From NCBI GenBank assembly GCA_030180135.1, contig CM058237.1, positions 38,771,126 to 38,835,125 on the forward strand: 64,000 bases of DNA. Reading direction: 5' to 3'. This DNA is from Orychophragmus violaceus. Taxonomy: Eukaryota; Streptophyta; Magnoliopsida; Brassicales; Brassicaceae. Positions 23,191 through 33,734 of this stretch are shown here, piece by piece. Position 1 is the first letter of the stretch. Every line of letters begins with the position of its first letter. Under the pieces are notes generated by a model. The model did not search any database. It worked only from the letters and a program-made list of their open reading frames with translations, and was not told the origin of the DNA. The translations under genes were made by a program, and so were the position numbers.

Positions 23191-23998
23191 TTTACTTAGT
23201 TGTTTTGAAAGGTTCATGTAAACATAATATTTTATGTTTATGAAATCTAATGATTTCTGGATTATTTTAACAGTGATATAAATAATCGTTCCAAAATGAT
23301 TCATATCACTATATATGGGCCATCGAAGTACATGAGTAGACTTGATCCTGAAACCCCATATTTAACGAAGTGACATAAATCATAGTGTCCATAGTCGAAG
23401 GTTGTTGAAATTGGAACACCAACAACCTGTTGAGACTAGATTGTGTTGAGACTTATGACCAAGTTTCGAGGGGTCATAGATGCGCAGCATCAAAGTCGAC
23501 ACATAGGTATATGTAGGGGAGCATATGACCGGACATGGCCCGCTGATGAGAACTCTGCAAGATATTAATATCTGTGTCATAAGAAGTTCTCATATACGAC
23601 TATAGAGTATAGTCCTTAGACCTGAGTTCGCATGCATGTGGCTGCACATGGAGTAATGCGCTTTGATCATTGTCTAACGCTGTTTCGTAACTGGGAGCTA
23701 TACGGACCTTGGTTGGGTGTATTATGAATTGTGTAGTTCATAGTGATGGAACAAGATGGGATTTGTCCCTGCCGTTTAACGGAGGTAATATCTCTAGGCC
23801 AATCGGAGATTTGATAGCTGGTAAGAGAATGGCCATTCCCAAACGGACTTGCCCAAGTCGTTTGAATTGTCAGTATCAAATCTGTTCCGATAAACATGGT
23901 CTGGCTATATAAGGATGACACGCATCTTGCCTTATGCCAGATCGAGATATTAAGACAAAAGGACTAGGGGATGTAGGATTCTGGTACAATCGGGAGAT
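23191..23998 (+). other. 3' noncoding region and polypurine tract of copia A
   Basis: It matches 9020-9877 of B. A single polypurine tract (CGGGAGAT, ending at 23998) abuts the LTR. Unlike B and C there is no duplicate tract. Confidence 0.75.
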
Positions 23999-24668
23999 TG
24001 TTGGGAATGTCCTGAAATCTACCGTACTATCTCTAGAAAGTATGATAAGTGTCGAGATCAGACATAAGTCATAAATACTGGGTGATCATGATGGCTTGCT
24101 AGAGTCCGCTCTTGATCTATAAGTTTAGGACTTATTACCAGTATTGTATGATCCCGAAGGGTCACACACCATAGCTAACGGGAAAGTTAAATGGAATAAA
24201 TACGGTAAGATGCAGTGGCATTTACTGTATTGGATCAGAGAATTGGGCCAGACAAAATGCAGGCTTTTGCCTGATTTGTGTCTTAGGCCCAAATGATTAA
24301 TGAGCCATTAGTCAAATGACTTGGGCCCATTTAAATGAGAGAGGAAGAAATCGAAACCCTAAGGCTTGCGATTTCTCTTAGTGGCCGCGCCCCATCTCTC
24401 TCTCTAATCTCTCTTTCTGATCTGATCCATCTCTTTGGTCTAGCAGCCATCCCGGCTTGTAAGAGTGTGGATACCAAAGGAGGAGCAGGTTGTTCATCTG
24501 TTCTAACTGATCTCATCATTACCATCAATTATCCGCTGCAATCTGAAAGGTAATGATCCAGGTTTGGTTGGTTTTATGATTCGTTTTGCAAGAACCTAGA
24601 TCTGTTTAAGATTATGTGTTAGGTTGTAATTTGGGAATTAAACCTTGAACAAACACCATAATCCATCA
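23999..24668 (+). repeat. 3' LTR of copia A
   Basis: 670 bp, TGTTGGGAATG to ATCCATCA, followed by the GTAAG duplication at 24669-24673. Confidence 0.93.
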
Positions 24669-24755
24669 GTAAGGTTTCTGATTTCCAATGTTTTCGTTGA
24701 TTTATACCTTGTTCTCCCGAACCGAAGCTGCGATAACATTGGGGACAATGTTGTT

Positions 24756-24770
24756 TAAGTGTGGGGGAGG
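24756..24770 (+). promoter_or_regulatory. Internal polypurine-like tract of G
   Basis: TAAGTGTGGGGGAGG resembles the tract at the LTR edge (25686-25699). A weaker copy lies at 25520-25534. F has the same three positions. Confidence 0.55.
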
Positions 24771-25699
24771 TAGTTACTGACCACCGTTTGCTTTGTTTTC
24801 TTAGTGTCAATCCTTCTGTTTTCTTTGGTTTTCAAATTGTTTTATTGAGTCAAAATTTGTATGACACTATGATTTTTCGAGGAAATTTTTCGCTGGAACA
24901 GGAACTAAGTGACCATTGGACAGACTTACAGGACCTCTATGACTATTAGAAAACCCCAAACGGATCAACTTACCAAGGACATCCATATCTAACCAGGTAT
25001 TCAGAGGATCCATCACTAGTCTCACACTTAATCTTGACTTTAATTTCTCACTTAGGGGCTTGGTAATCTTTGGGTCGGATTCCTTTGATGTGTTTGGTAC
25101 AGCCTATGATCCTGTTCTAAAGTATGGTTTCTGATTTTCCCCTCCCTTGAAAGTAAACAAAAAAAAAAGAGATAAAAACCGAGGATAAGCTAGTAGCTTC
25201 GAAGTGGTCACGGGAAAGGTAGAGACCCCTATTACCTCTTGTGTATTCATGGAAAGATCCAAAGTTAAACCCCAATAAAAAAGGAAGAGCACTGATAAAA
25301 AAAAATGATACCCAGTGGGGAAAAATCAGTGCTAAGGGAGAAAGGGAAAAGAAAGAAACCAGAAACCGACAGTTTGGTGGTGAGATACTGAATAGGTTGA
25401 GTCCATTTATCCTTTGATTCGATACTCCCTCTCTGAGACCGCACCTAATTGTATACAGAGGCTAGCGTGGTGAACTTGAATGTCCTAACTTGATTGTGGA
25501 GTTTAGTTGGGACAGTTGCTAAGTGTTGGGGAAGTATATCGTGGTCTTGAGTTCTGTAGGAAAGTTTTCAGTGGTTTACTAAGTGAATGTGAATGCGAAA
25601 GTTCCTAGGACGAACTGAGTTTCTGAGTTTTCAAACTTCTTTCTCTATTCTTAGTTCTATGTTTTCTTGAGGACAAAAAAGAGCTAAGTGTGGGGGAGT

Positions 25700-26863
25700 T
25701 GATATATCATGGTTTTTACTGGTTTTCAGGCCATGATATAAGTCTTTACTTAAAGTCTTTTAGGTGTTTTTTGTAGTCTTTTGTGTTCTCTACAGGTTTA
25801 CGCACGTTTGGAGTTTATTTGGAGATATTGGTGCATTTTGGAGACTATTGGCAATCTGTGCAGAAAAGAAGAAGTCGGAGTCAACACTTGGAGTGAGTGT
25901 CGATCGACACAGACCTTAGTGTCGATCGACACTGATCGTGGACATACATATTCTCGCGAGTTAATGACTTTTGAAGATTTTCAGAAAGGCCCAGAAGTTT
26001 ATCATGTTTACAAAGAAGGCCCAATTCATGTTTTAGACTATTTAATTAGTTTTTCAGCCACTTGTTAGGCTACGCTTTTGATACGCTAGGGTTTTATCAG
26101 AGATTGAGTTTTGGGGCTGATCTTGTACTCGAGAGAGACTTGATTTCGAACCCCAGTTTTTATATCTCTTTTATGCTATTTGGTTTTCTATTCATCATGT
26201 TTGTTGTTTCAATTGCCATGTCTGAGTAGATCTCCTTGTTAGGTTTAGGGATTCTCGTTAGGGATTTCATGCATTGTTAGTTTAATTGATTAATTTGGAT
26301 TCTTAACATCTAGTTCTTCATATAGGTTGTTCTTAATGCTGAATTCTAGATTGATCACCTAGGGTTTAGATCTGAGATAAATAACAATAGCGCGGGAGTG
26401 TGACTTATAATCTGAATAAACTTAGTGTGAGAAATTTGACTAGATACAAAGAGATTTGGTTTAGAAGAATTGTGAACCGATAGAACCTGTTCTTAATGCT
26501 TGTTTAGAACTCTAGGATTCGCAACGATAGTTAGCTCTAGGTTGCTAGACATAGTTAGTATTCATAGCGAGAGTTGGTTTGCTATATTTATGTGATTCTA
26601 GTTCTAGAACATCGATGTTAATTGATTGATCTGATTCCTTGATTTCCTGAGGACTTCCCTGAACCTGACACCTTCGTTAATTGCTTACACCTCTCTTTAA
26701 ATTACTTGCTTGTTTACTGCTTTCAATCTATTCGCTTAGCATAATTCGATTACATATAGTCTATCACGTGAAACTAGAGTATCTGTGGGATTCAATACCT
26801 TTTATACTACAATCACATAACTGTGCAATTGCAGTAGAATAGGGATTAATTCTTGACCTATCA
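25700..26863 (+). repeat. 3' LTR of gypsy G
   Basis: 1164 bp, starting TGATATATCATGG after TGTGGGGGAGT and ending TTGACCTATCA. It aligns with F LTRs end to end but is clearly diverged. A palindrome pair GTGTCGATCGACAC lies at 25897-25910 and 25919-25932, where F has GCRTCGATCGTTGC variants. The 5-bp flank TGGAG (26864-26868) is the probable target duplication. Its partner lies outside the window. Confidence 0.85.
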
Positions 26864-27146
26864 TGGAGGAACCTCAGTCTCCGACATAATCTTGATTTGA
26901 TGCATGCAGAGATGAATTTTTTTGACAACGTCATGAATACTCTTTTGAGTGTGAAGGGTAAATCCAGAGACACCATCACGTCAAGAATTGATATATAACG
27001 ATTTTGTTCTCGGCCACACCTACATATTGATGGTGGGGGTAAAACTCATTTCCCCTCGTACAGATTGACAGACGATGCCAGAACAAAATTACTAAAATGT
27101 GTGAAACATGCAGTTAAATTCCCATATGGCTATGTGGCTGACTTAG
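26864..27146 (+). pseudogene. CACTA (En/Spm-type) TNP2 transposase relic, segment 1
   Basis: Frames read NTLLSVKGKSRDTITSRID, then RPHLHIDGGGKTHFPSYRLTDDARTKLLKC, then VKFPYGYVADL. This matches the plant TNP2 block that precedes the GMKSHDCH motif. Segment 2 continues after element F. It would have been the DNA-cutting transposase of a CACTA element. It is now broken by stops and by the G and F insertions. Confidence 0.65.
27142..27146. repeat. Target-site duplication of gypsy F, left (CTTAG)
   Basis: CTTAG precedes TGATATATC and recurs at 33735-33739. Confidence 0.95.
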
Positions 27147-28339
27147 TGATATATCATGGTTTTTACTAGTTTTAGACCATGATATAAGTGTGTTTTAGTG
27201 TCTTTTTGTGTTCTTTTAGAGTCTTTTACAGGTATAATCAGGTTTGGAGCATATTTGGTGATTATGGCACTTTTTGGAGATTTTTGGAGTGTTTGGCCGA
27301 GAGATAGAGTTCACTGTCCGAAACAGAGGAATGCGTCGATCGTTGCACTCTAGCATCGATCGTTGCACCAGCGAGATGGGCCAAAACTCGGCGGTTTATG
27401 AAGAGTCAAGATATTGCACTCTGATCAAGAAGTTCATGATATTTACAAAGAAGCCCCTGGCCGAGATTAGACCTATATAATTAAGTTTTTGGTGTTTTAT
27501 TTACTTACGCTTTAATAATTAAGAGCAGAGGATTTTTAGAGCTTTTGGGGCTGATCTGAACCTTTACTTCATCTGTATTTGGAGAAGATTTCGAACCCCT
27601 TTTATTCTTTATCTTCTATGCAATTTATTCATCATATGATTATGTTTTCATTATCTATGTCTGAGTAGATTCCTTGTTAGGTTTAGGGTTTCTCACATAG
27701 GATTTCATGACTTGCTAGACTTGTTTAATTCAGTTAAGGATTCATAACTATATCTGTTCTTCAATCTAATTGTGCTTAAAGCTAGTTCTAACCTGATCAA
27801 TTAGAATCTAGATCTTAGGTTGCTAAATACGTCACGGAAGTGGGGTTTAGGAATCTGAACTAATTAGGTTGAGCAATTAAACTTCTCGCAAACGAAAGTT
27901 TGGTTTAGGATAATTGTGAACATATCAAACTTGGAATTAATGCTAGTTTAATTTGTTAGTTCTCGCAAACGAAAGTTTGGTTTGCTGCACTTAGACTTAG
28001 AGAATTATCGCAAAGGAATTTGGTTAATTCTATATCTGTGTTTTGAGTTCTAGAACTGTGCTTAATTAGATCCTTGCTGAATGAACTGTCTGCTTGTCTG
28101 ATTTCCTGAGAACGCCCTAGACTTAGCGCTCTTAATAACTTGCTTTCACAACCAATAATCTCTGCTTTCTGTTTACTTTCTCGCATTGCTTTTAATTCAA
28201 TCACATTGCTTTCTTCCTAGTTTAATTTCCTGTTCTTGAGCTATTGAATACGGAGTCCCTGTGGATTCGATACCTATATACTACGACTACTGAACTGTGC
28301 ACTTGCAGTTAGATATAGGATAAAACTCGACACCTATCA
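27147..28339 (+). repeat. 5' LTR of gypsy F
   Basis: 1193 bp from TGATATATCATGG to CGACACCTATCA. It includes CGATCG-centred repeats GCGTCGATCGTTGC and GCATCGATCGTTGC near 27333-27366. Confidence 0.93.
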
Positions 28340-28340
28340 A

Positions 28341-28364
28341 GTTTTTGGCGCCGTTGCCGGGGAC
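28341..28364 (+). promoter_or_regulatory. Primer binding site of F (tRNA-Asp type)
   Basis: TGGCGCCGTTGCCGGGGA a few bases after the LTR end matches the Athila-type site complementary to the 3' end of tRNA-Asp. Confidence 0.85.
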
Positions 28365-28494
28365 TCTTTGATTCTTCGATAGCTTAGAACTTAGGGTTTT
28401 ACTAGGATTTTTCGTTGTCTTTTCGTTTTTATTTTTATTTTTTTTAGTTACTGATTTTCTCTGTTTTCTCTCTGTCGCAGGTACCAATATCGCA

Positions 28495-28592
28495 CTGCGT
28501 CGATCGTTGCACCTCTAGCATCGATCGTCACTAGGCGATTCAGAGATTGAAACGATCATTGCACTGATAGCATCGATCGTTGCCGGACGATT
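28495..28592. repeat. CGATCG-centred repeats in F leader
   Basis: GCGTCGATCGTTGCAC, GCATCGATCGTCAC, AACGATCATTGCAC and GCATCGATCGTTGC occur within 100 bp just before gag. Confidence 0.75.
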
Positions 28593-28603
28593 ACAGACAG
28601 TTT

Positions 28604-31183
28604 ATGCAGACACAGAAAACTAGAAGTAATCCGAACTTGGACTTAGTTAATCTCGATCTTGAAGAACTTGGACGTTTAGAGAGAACCAACAGAAGAGAGA
28701 GAAGAGAAAGGATGGTGCAAGAGCGTCTGATTCTTGTACGTGATGCTGAAGGTACCCTGAGGGACCGAGATAACAACCCATACAATGCTGCTTGGCAAAG
28801 GGTTGATGCTGAAGGGAATGTCATCCCTGATCCTCCTGAGCAACAGCAACAGGAGCAGAACCAGGGTCAAGGACAGGCCCAAGGTAGACAGATGGTTGTC
28901 CATGAGAGGACTTTAGCTGACTACAACAGACCGGATGAGTTTCAAAGAAACCGGTCAGCTTTAGTGCTTCCTGCTTTTGAGAGGAATGATTTTGAGATCA
29001 AAACCATCTACTACTCGCTGATGAGACAGAATGCATTTCATGGTTACCCAACGGAGCAGCCTATGGATCACATTGATTCATTTGAGGACGTAGTCACTGG
29101 CATGAAGTATGATGGAGTCTGCCCGGACTATCTGTTCCTTAAGCTTTTTCCGCACAGTCTTGCTGGAGACGCTAGTGCATGGCTGAAGCAGTTGGCACCT
29201 GCTCAGTACACTACTTGGGCAGCCTTAAAGAGTGAGTTCTTGCGTCACTTCTATGATGATGCGCGCTCAGACCAGTCCAGACAGGACATACTCACCTTTT
29301 CACAAGGAGCTGTGGAGCCTTTAAAGACTGCCTGGATGAGATTTAAGCAGTATCAGCGTGACTGCCCACACCATGGATTCACTGAAGTTCAGTTGATTGG
29401 CATTTTCTTCAACACCAGGACTCCTACGCAAGCTAAGCAGTTGATTGAGAATCTAATAGGCAGCAACAGCTGCAAGACTATGGATGAGAGGAAGAAGAAA
29501 TCTGGTGGAAGTGTAGAGAATTCTGACATAGCTGAAATTAGATCTAGGCTGGACACAGTTTGCAATCTCCTAGCAGGTAAGAAAGCTGTCCATTTTGCCC
29601 AAGATGTAGAGGTAATTCAAACTGAGGAGGACACTCAGCAGGAAGATGTGAATTACATAGGAGGTTCTGGATTCCAAGGTAATAGATTTGGCAATCAACA
29701 GGGAAACAGATTCTTCAATGGAGGACAGAAAAGTGCTTTCAACAGCAACTCATCTAATTCTGGACAGACTAGTGGTTTTCAGAAGACCTTTGGACAAGGT
29801 ACTCAGAGAACCTATGGGTCTTCATCTTATCAGACTCCTCCTGCACCTACAGCTCATGAGAGTAGAATGTAAGCTATGATGGAACAACTAATGGAGAGTC
29901 AGACCAAGATTTATGTGGACTGCAACAAGAAGTTAGATGCTGTCTATGAAGACCTCAATGGGAAGTTTGAGTCCCTGAACACTCACATGAAGCAGTTGGA
30001 TACTCAGGTAAACCAGATTTCCAGCTCAATAAAGGGAAAAGGGCTAGCAGACACTCATATTAAGGCCTGGTCTGTGTACGTTAATGATGGATCTCACCTA
30101 GGTGAAAAATTTGAGCTAAGTACAGCTGAATTGGTGAAGGAGGGAGAAATCCCGGATTTTGGTGAAAAACTCTCGGGTGGAATTTGCAGAGCTGCAACGA
30201 TCGACACACACCTAGTGTCGATCGATGCACGTCGGGAACAGACATATTCGCTGAGTGATGATGGTATTGATGCAGACTTGGAGCTTGATAGCTTATTCCC
30301 TGGAGTCTCTGAGATCTCTCAACAGGAGATTTATGCGCAGATTGTTAGACAACACTCCTCAGTGTCTGGAGTGATTAGGCAGGAAATTGAAGAGCTTAAG
30401 AAGCTAGAGGAAATTGGTGAAGAATTGGAAGAAATTCCAACTTCTAATGATCCACCTTATCATCCATGTGTGCAGAGATATTTGAACAAGATGCTGCCTC
30501 TGGATGAAGAGCTGAGAGATTGGGTGGTTATAGTTCCTCAGCATATTGGTGATGTTCTGTTAACCAAGATTCCGAAGAAGCTGCCTGATCCTGGAGTCTT
30601 TGTGCTTGATTGTTCAATCTTTGAGGATAGTTTCAGGCGTTCTCTGTGTGACTTAGGAGCTGCTGGAAGTTTGATGCCATACTCTGTGGCAGATAAGCTG
30701 GGTATGCTAGATTTTACTCCTACTAGGACCTCTCTTGTCCTAGCTGATCAGTCCATACGAGTTCTTGAAGGACTCCTGATAGACATCCCGGTGAGAGTTG
30801 GAAACTACTTAGTTCCAACAGATTTCTTAGTGCTGAAATATGACTGTGATCCGGATGAAGCATTGCTGCTTGGGAGACCATTTTTGGCTACAACAGGAGC
30901 GATAATTGATGTTAGGAATAGCCTGATAGACCTCCATCTGGGAGATGAGCCGCTGCGTTATGAGATGGATAAGCTTCGAAGACCACTGATAGATGGGCAG
31001 ACATTCACCATAAGGGATGCAGATGAAGAGCAGCCTGATGGCACTGTGATTATAGATCCTGGAGCACATTTTACTCCATCTTTTCTTGGACATGAGCATT
31101 CTGCAACAGCCTACTCGTCACCTTGGATGAGGAGACTTGGACAGAGACCGAAAAAGTCTCTATTAGGATCTCCTGGTGCCTGA
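28604..31183 (+). pseudogene. Gag-protease frame of gypsy F, one in-frame stop
   Basis: From ATG 28604 the frame stays open for 859 residues to TGA at 31181-31183, except for TAA at codon 423 (29870-29872). The first ATG was chosen because the upstream in-frame codon is TTG. The gag core lies at about residues 150-290 (GDASAWLKQLAP at about 188, FLRHFYDDARSDQSRQDI, WMRFKQYQRDCPHHGF). A Gly/Asn/Gln-rich stretch follows at about 355-415. No CCHC knuckle was seen. The protease-like domain lies at about 670-790, with CDLGAAGSLMPYS (Asp683) and LLGRPFLATTGAIIDV. It would form the particle core and cut it. Pol is absent. The stop sits where G reads a coding codon, so it is a recent break. Confidence 0.8.
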
Positions 31184-31221
31184 AAAATCTTGTCCGACCG
31201 GTCAAGCTATTGACCTTAAAC

Positions 31222-31247
31222 AAGCGCTGGGTGGGAGGCAACCCACC
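31222..31247 (+). promoter_or_regulatory. Post-gag hairpin motif (F copy)
   Basis: AAGCGCTGGGTGGGAGGCAA then CCCACC: a six-base stem GGTGGG/CCCACC with loop AGGCAA, conserved in G at 1744-1766. Confidence 0.65.
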
Positions 31248-31354
31248 ATTAGGTACTGGTGTTTTTCTACTTAATTTTTGGTGTTTTTGTTAGGATTTTA
31301 CGTTTGTTTTTGTTTCTGGTGAGTTTCTGGTTGCAGGTCTCGGACAGATTCGCA

Positions 31355-31505
31355 GTACGTCGATCGACGCACTTCTGTGTCGATCGTCACAACACGATCG
31401 GAATCGCATTGCAGCGATCGTTGCAGTTCTGAGCAACGATCGACCATACACGAAAATCGCCAAGTAACGGTCGATGCACTTAGTGCAACGATCGATGCCT
31501 GAGCG
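31355..31505. repeat. CGATCG-centred palindrome cluster in F tail
   Basis: At least six copies of GTCGATCGACGCA, GTGTCGATCGTCAC, AGCGATCGTTGCA, GCAACGATCGACC and GCAACGATCGATGC occur in 150 bp. The position matches the G cluster at 1870-2007. Confidence 0.8.
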
Positions 31506-32542
31506 ACAGAGGTAAACCCGACAGAACTCAACAGAACTCCAACAATTTTTCTTTCTTTTTACCGATCCTTCGCTTGACACTACTGGGGACAGTGTGTTTT
31601 AAGTGTGGGGGAGGTGCTACTGACGTTTATCTTTCTGTTTTCTTAAGAGTCAGTCCATTTTTCAAAAAATTTTGTTTTATTGAGTCAAAATTGTTTAAGT
31701 AAGAAACTATGATTTTCTGAGAAGATTTACAAGACTTGCAGGAACTTAAGTAACCATTGGGATGAAGTTGCAGGATCTATCTATGACTATTAGAAAACCC
31801 CATCACAGATCAACCTACTGGGAACACCCACATCACTTCAGGTATCAGAGGATCCTTTTACTGACTTCAACTTAATACTGACTTAGATTTCTCACCTAAG
31901 GGCTTGGTATACTCTGTGTCGGATTCCCTGTTAGTTCTGACACAGCCTGTCAACCTATCCTATTTAGTTCCCTTCTCCCCTTCTATAAAGTAAAAAAAAA
32001 AAAGATAATAAACTGAGGATGAGTTAGTAACTCCGAAGTGGTCACAGGAGTGGTAGAGACCCCTATTATCTCCTGTGCTATCCATGGAATGTGTCCAAAG
32101 TACACCCCATAACGGGAAGAACACTGATAAAAAAAATAAAATGATACCCAGTGGGGAAAAATCAGTTGTTAAAGAAGGGAAAGAGAAGAAAGGGACTAGA
32201 GAAGATAGTATGGTGGTCTAGAGCTGATAAGGTAAGAATCCATGTGCCCTTTGATCGATACTCCTTAGGTGAGATCGCACTTAAATACTTGCAGAAGTCA
32301 GTAGGGAGAATTTGAATGCTTGAATGTGATTGTGGAGTTTACTTAGGACAGTTGCTAAGTGTGGGGGAAGTACATGTTGGTCTTGATATCCTGTGATTGA
32401 TTCTTTCAGTGGTTTACTAAGGGGAATCTGAGTATTGTAGCTTCTAGGATGAAATGAGTTTCTGAAGAGTTTTCAAACCTCTTCACCATGCTTTAGTTCT
32501 CTGTTTTGCTTGAGGGCAAGCAAAGGCTAGGTGTGGGGGAGT

Positions 32543-33734
32543 TGATATATCATGGTTTTTACTAGTTTTAGACCATGATATAAGTGTGTTTTAGTGTCTT
32601 TTGTGTTCTTTTAGAGTCTTTTACAGGTATAATCAGGTTTGGAGCATATTTGGTGATTATGGCACTTTTTGGAGATTTTTGGAGTGTTTGGCCGAGAGAT
32701 AGAGTTCACTGTCCGAAACAGAGGAATGCGTCGATCGTTGCACTCTAGCATCGATCGTTGCACCAGCGAGATGGGCCAAAACTCGGCGGTTTATGAAGAG
32801 TCAAGATATTGCACTCTGATCCAGAAGTTCCTGATATTTACAAAGAAGCCCCTGGCCGAGATTAGACATATATAATTAAGTTTTTGGTGTTTTATTTACT
32901 TACGCTTTAATAATTAAGAGCAGAGGATTTTTTGAGCTTTTGGGTCTGATCTGAACCTTTACTTCATCTGTATTTGGAGAAGATTTCGAACCCCTTTTAT
33001 TCTTTATCTTCTATGCAATTTATTCATCATATGATTATGTTTTCATTATCTATGTCTGAGTAGATTCCTTGTTAGGTTTAGGGTTTCTCACATAGGATTT
33101 CATGACTTGCTAGACTTGTTTAATTCAGTTAAGGATTCATAACTATATCTGTTCTTCAATCTAATTGTGCTTAAAGCTAGTTCTAACCTGATCAATTAGA
33201 ATCTAGATCTTAGGTTGCTAAATACGTCACAGAAGTGGGGTTTAGGAATCTGAACTAATTAGGTTGAGCAATTAAACTTCTCGCAAACGAAAGTTTGGTT
33301 TAGGATAATTGTGAACATATCAAACTTGGAATTAATGCTAGTTTAATCTGTTAGTTCTCGCAAACGAAAGTTTGGTTTGCTGCACTTAGACTTAGAGAAT
33401 TATCGCAGAGGAATTTGGTTAATTCTATATCTGTGTTTTGAGTTCTAGAACTGTGCTTAATTAGATCCTTGCTGAATGAACTGTCTGCTTGTCTGATTTC
33501 CTGAGAACGCCCTAGACTTAGCGCTCTTAATAACTTGCTTTCACAACCAATAATCTCTGCTTTCTGTTTACTTTCTCGCATTGCTTTTAATTCAATCACA
33601 TTGCTTTCTTCCTAGTTTAATTTCCTGTTCTTGAGCTATTGAATACGGAGTCCCTGTGGATTCGATACCTATATACTACGACTACTGAACTGTGCACTTG
33701 CAGTTAGATATAGGATAAAACTCGACACCTATCA
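32543..33734 (+). repeat. 3' LTR of gypsy F
   Basis: 1192 bp, collinear with the 5' LTR and followed by CTTAG at 33735-33739. Confidence 0.93.

Larger units (their letters stand above)
2028..24668 (+). mobile_element. Non-autonomous Ty1/copia element A with B and C nested inside
   Basis: The outer boundaries are TGTTGGG at 2028 and ATCCATCA at 24668, flanked by GTAAG on both sides. Its own sequence is 2028-2660 (5' LTR part), 10558-15830 (LTR tail, primer site, leader, gag, most of the pol relic) and 22988-24668 (pol tail, 3' noncoding region, 3' LTR). Scanning 5' against 3' LTR sequence by eye shows only a few substitutions, so A is young even though two other elements have entered it. Its pol is decayed, so it must have depended on enzymes from another element. 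Confidence 0.9.
24669..26863 (+). mobile_element. Athila-like gypsy element G, 3' segment
   Basis: It continues G after the A insertion. 24674-25699 is noncoding and collinear with 31520-32542 of F: both have GGGGACA, then AAGTGTGGGGGAGG, GAGTCAAAATT, an A-rich run, a GATACCCAGTGGGGAAAAATCAG block and a final TGTGGGGGAGT. No RT, RNase H or integrase motif was found. The element ends with the LTR 25700-26863. Confidence 0.8.
31184..32542 (+). other. 3' noncoding region of gypsy F
   Basis: It contains the GGTGGG-AGGCAA-CCCACC hairpin (31230-31247), CGATCG repeats (31355-31505), polypurine-like tracts at 31601-31614 and 32356-32370, an A-rich run near 31990 and the terminal tract TGTGGGGGAGT ending at 32542. 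No coding potential was recognised. Confidence 0.75.
27147..33734 (+). mobile_element. Athila-like Ty3/gypsy element F, gag-protease only
   Basis: Complete insertion of 6588 bp: LTRs 27147-28339 and 32543-33734, CTTAG duplications, tRNA-Asp primer site, one gag-protease frame and a 1.36-kb noncoding tail. It contains no reverse transcriptase, RNase H or integrase, so it is non-autonomous. The LTRs differ at roughly nine positions in 1.19 kb by eye, older than B, C and D but still recent. Confidence 0.92.

Noticed and set aside
25781..26068. 95-codon frame inside the LTR of gypsy G
   Set aside because: It lies wholly in LTR sequence that is not open in the matching F LTRs, and it spans the palindrome pair. 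Not a gene.
27956..28204. 82-codon minus-strand frame in both F LTRs (also 33351-33599)
   Set aside because: It is identical in both because the LTRs are duplicates. Antisense, with no domain.
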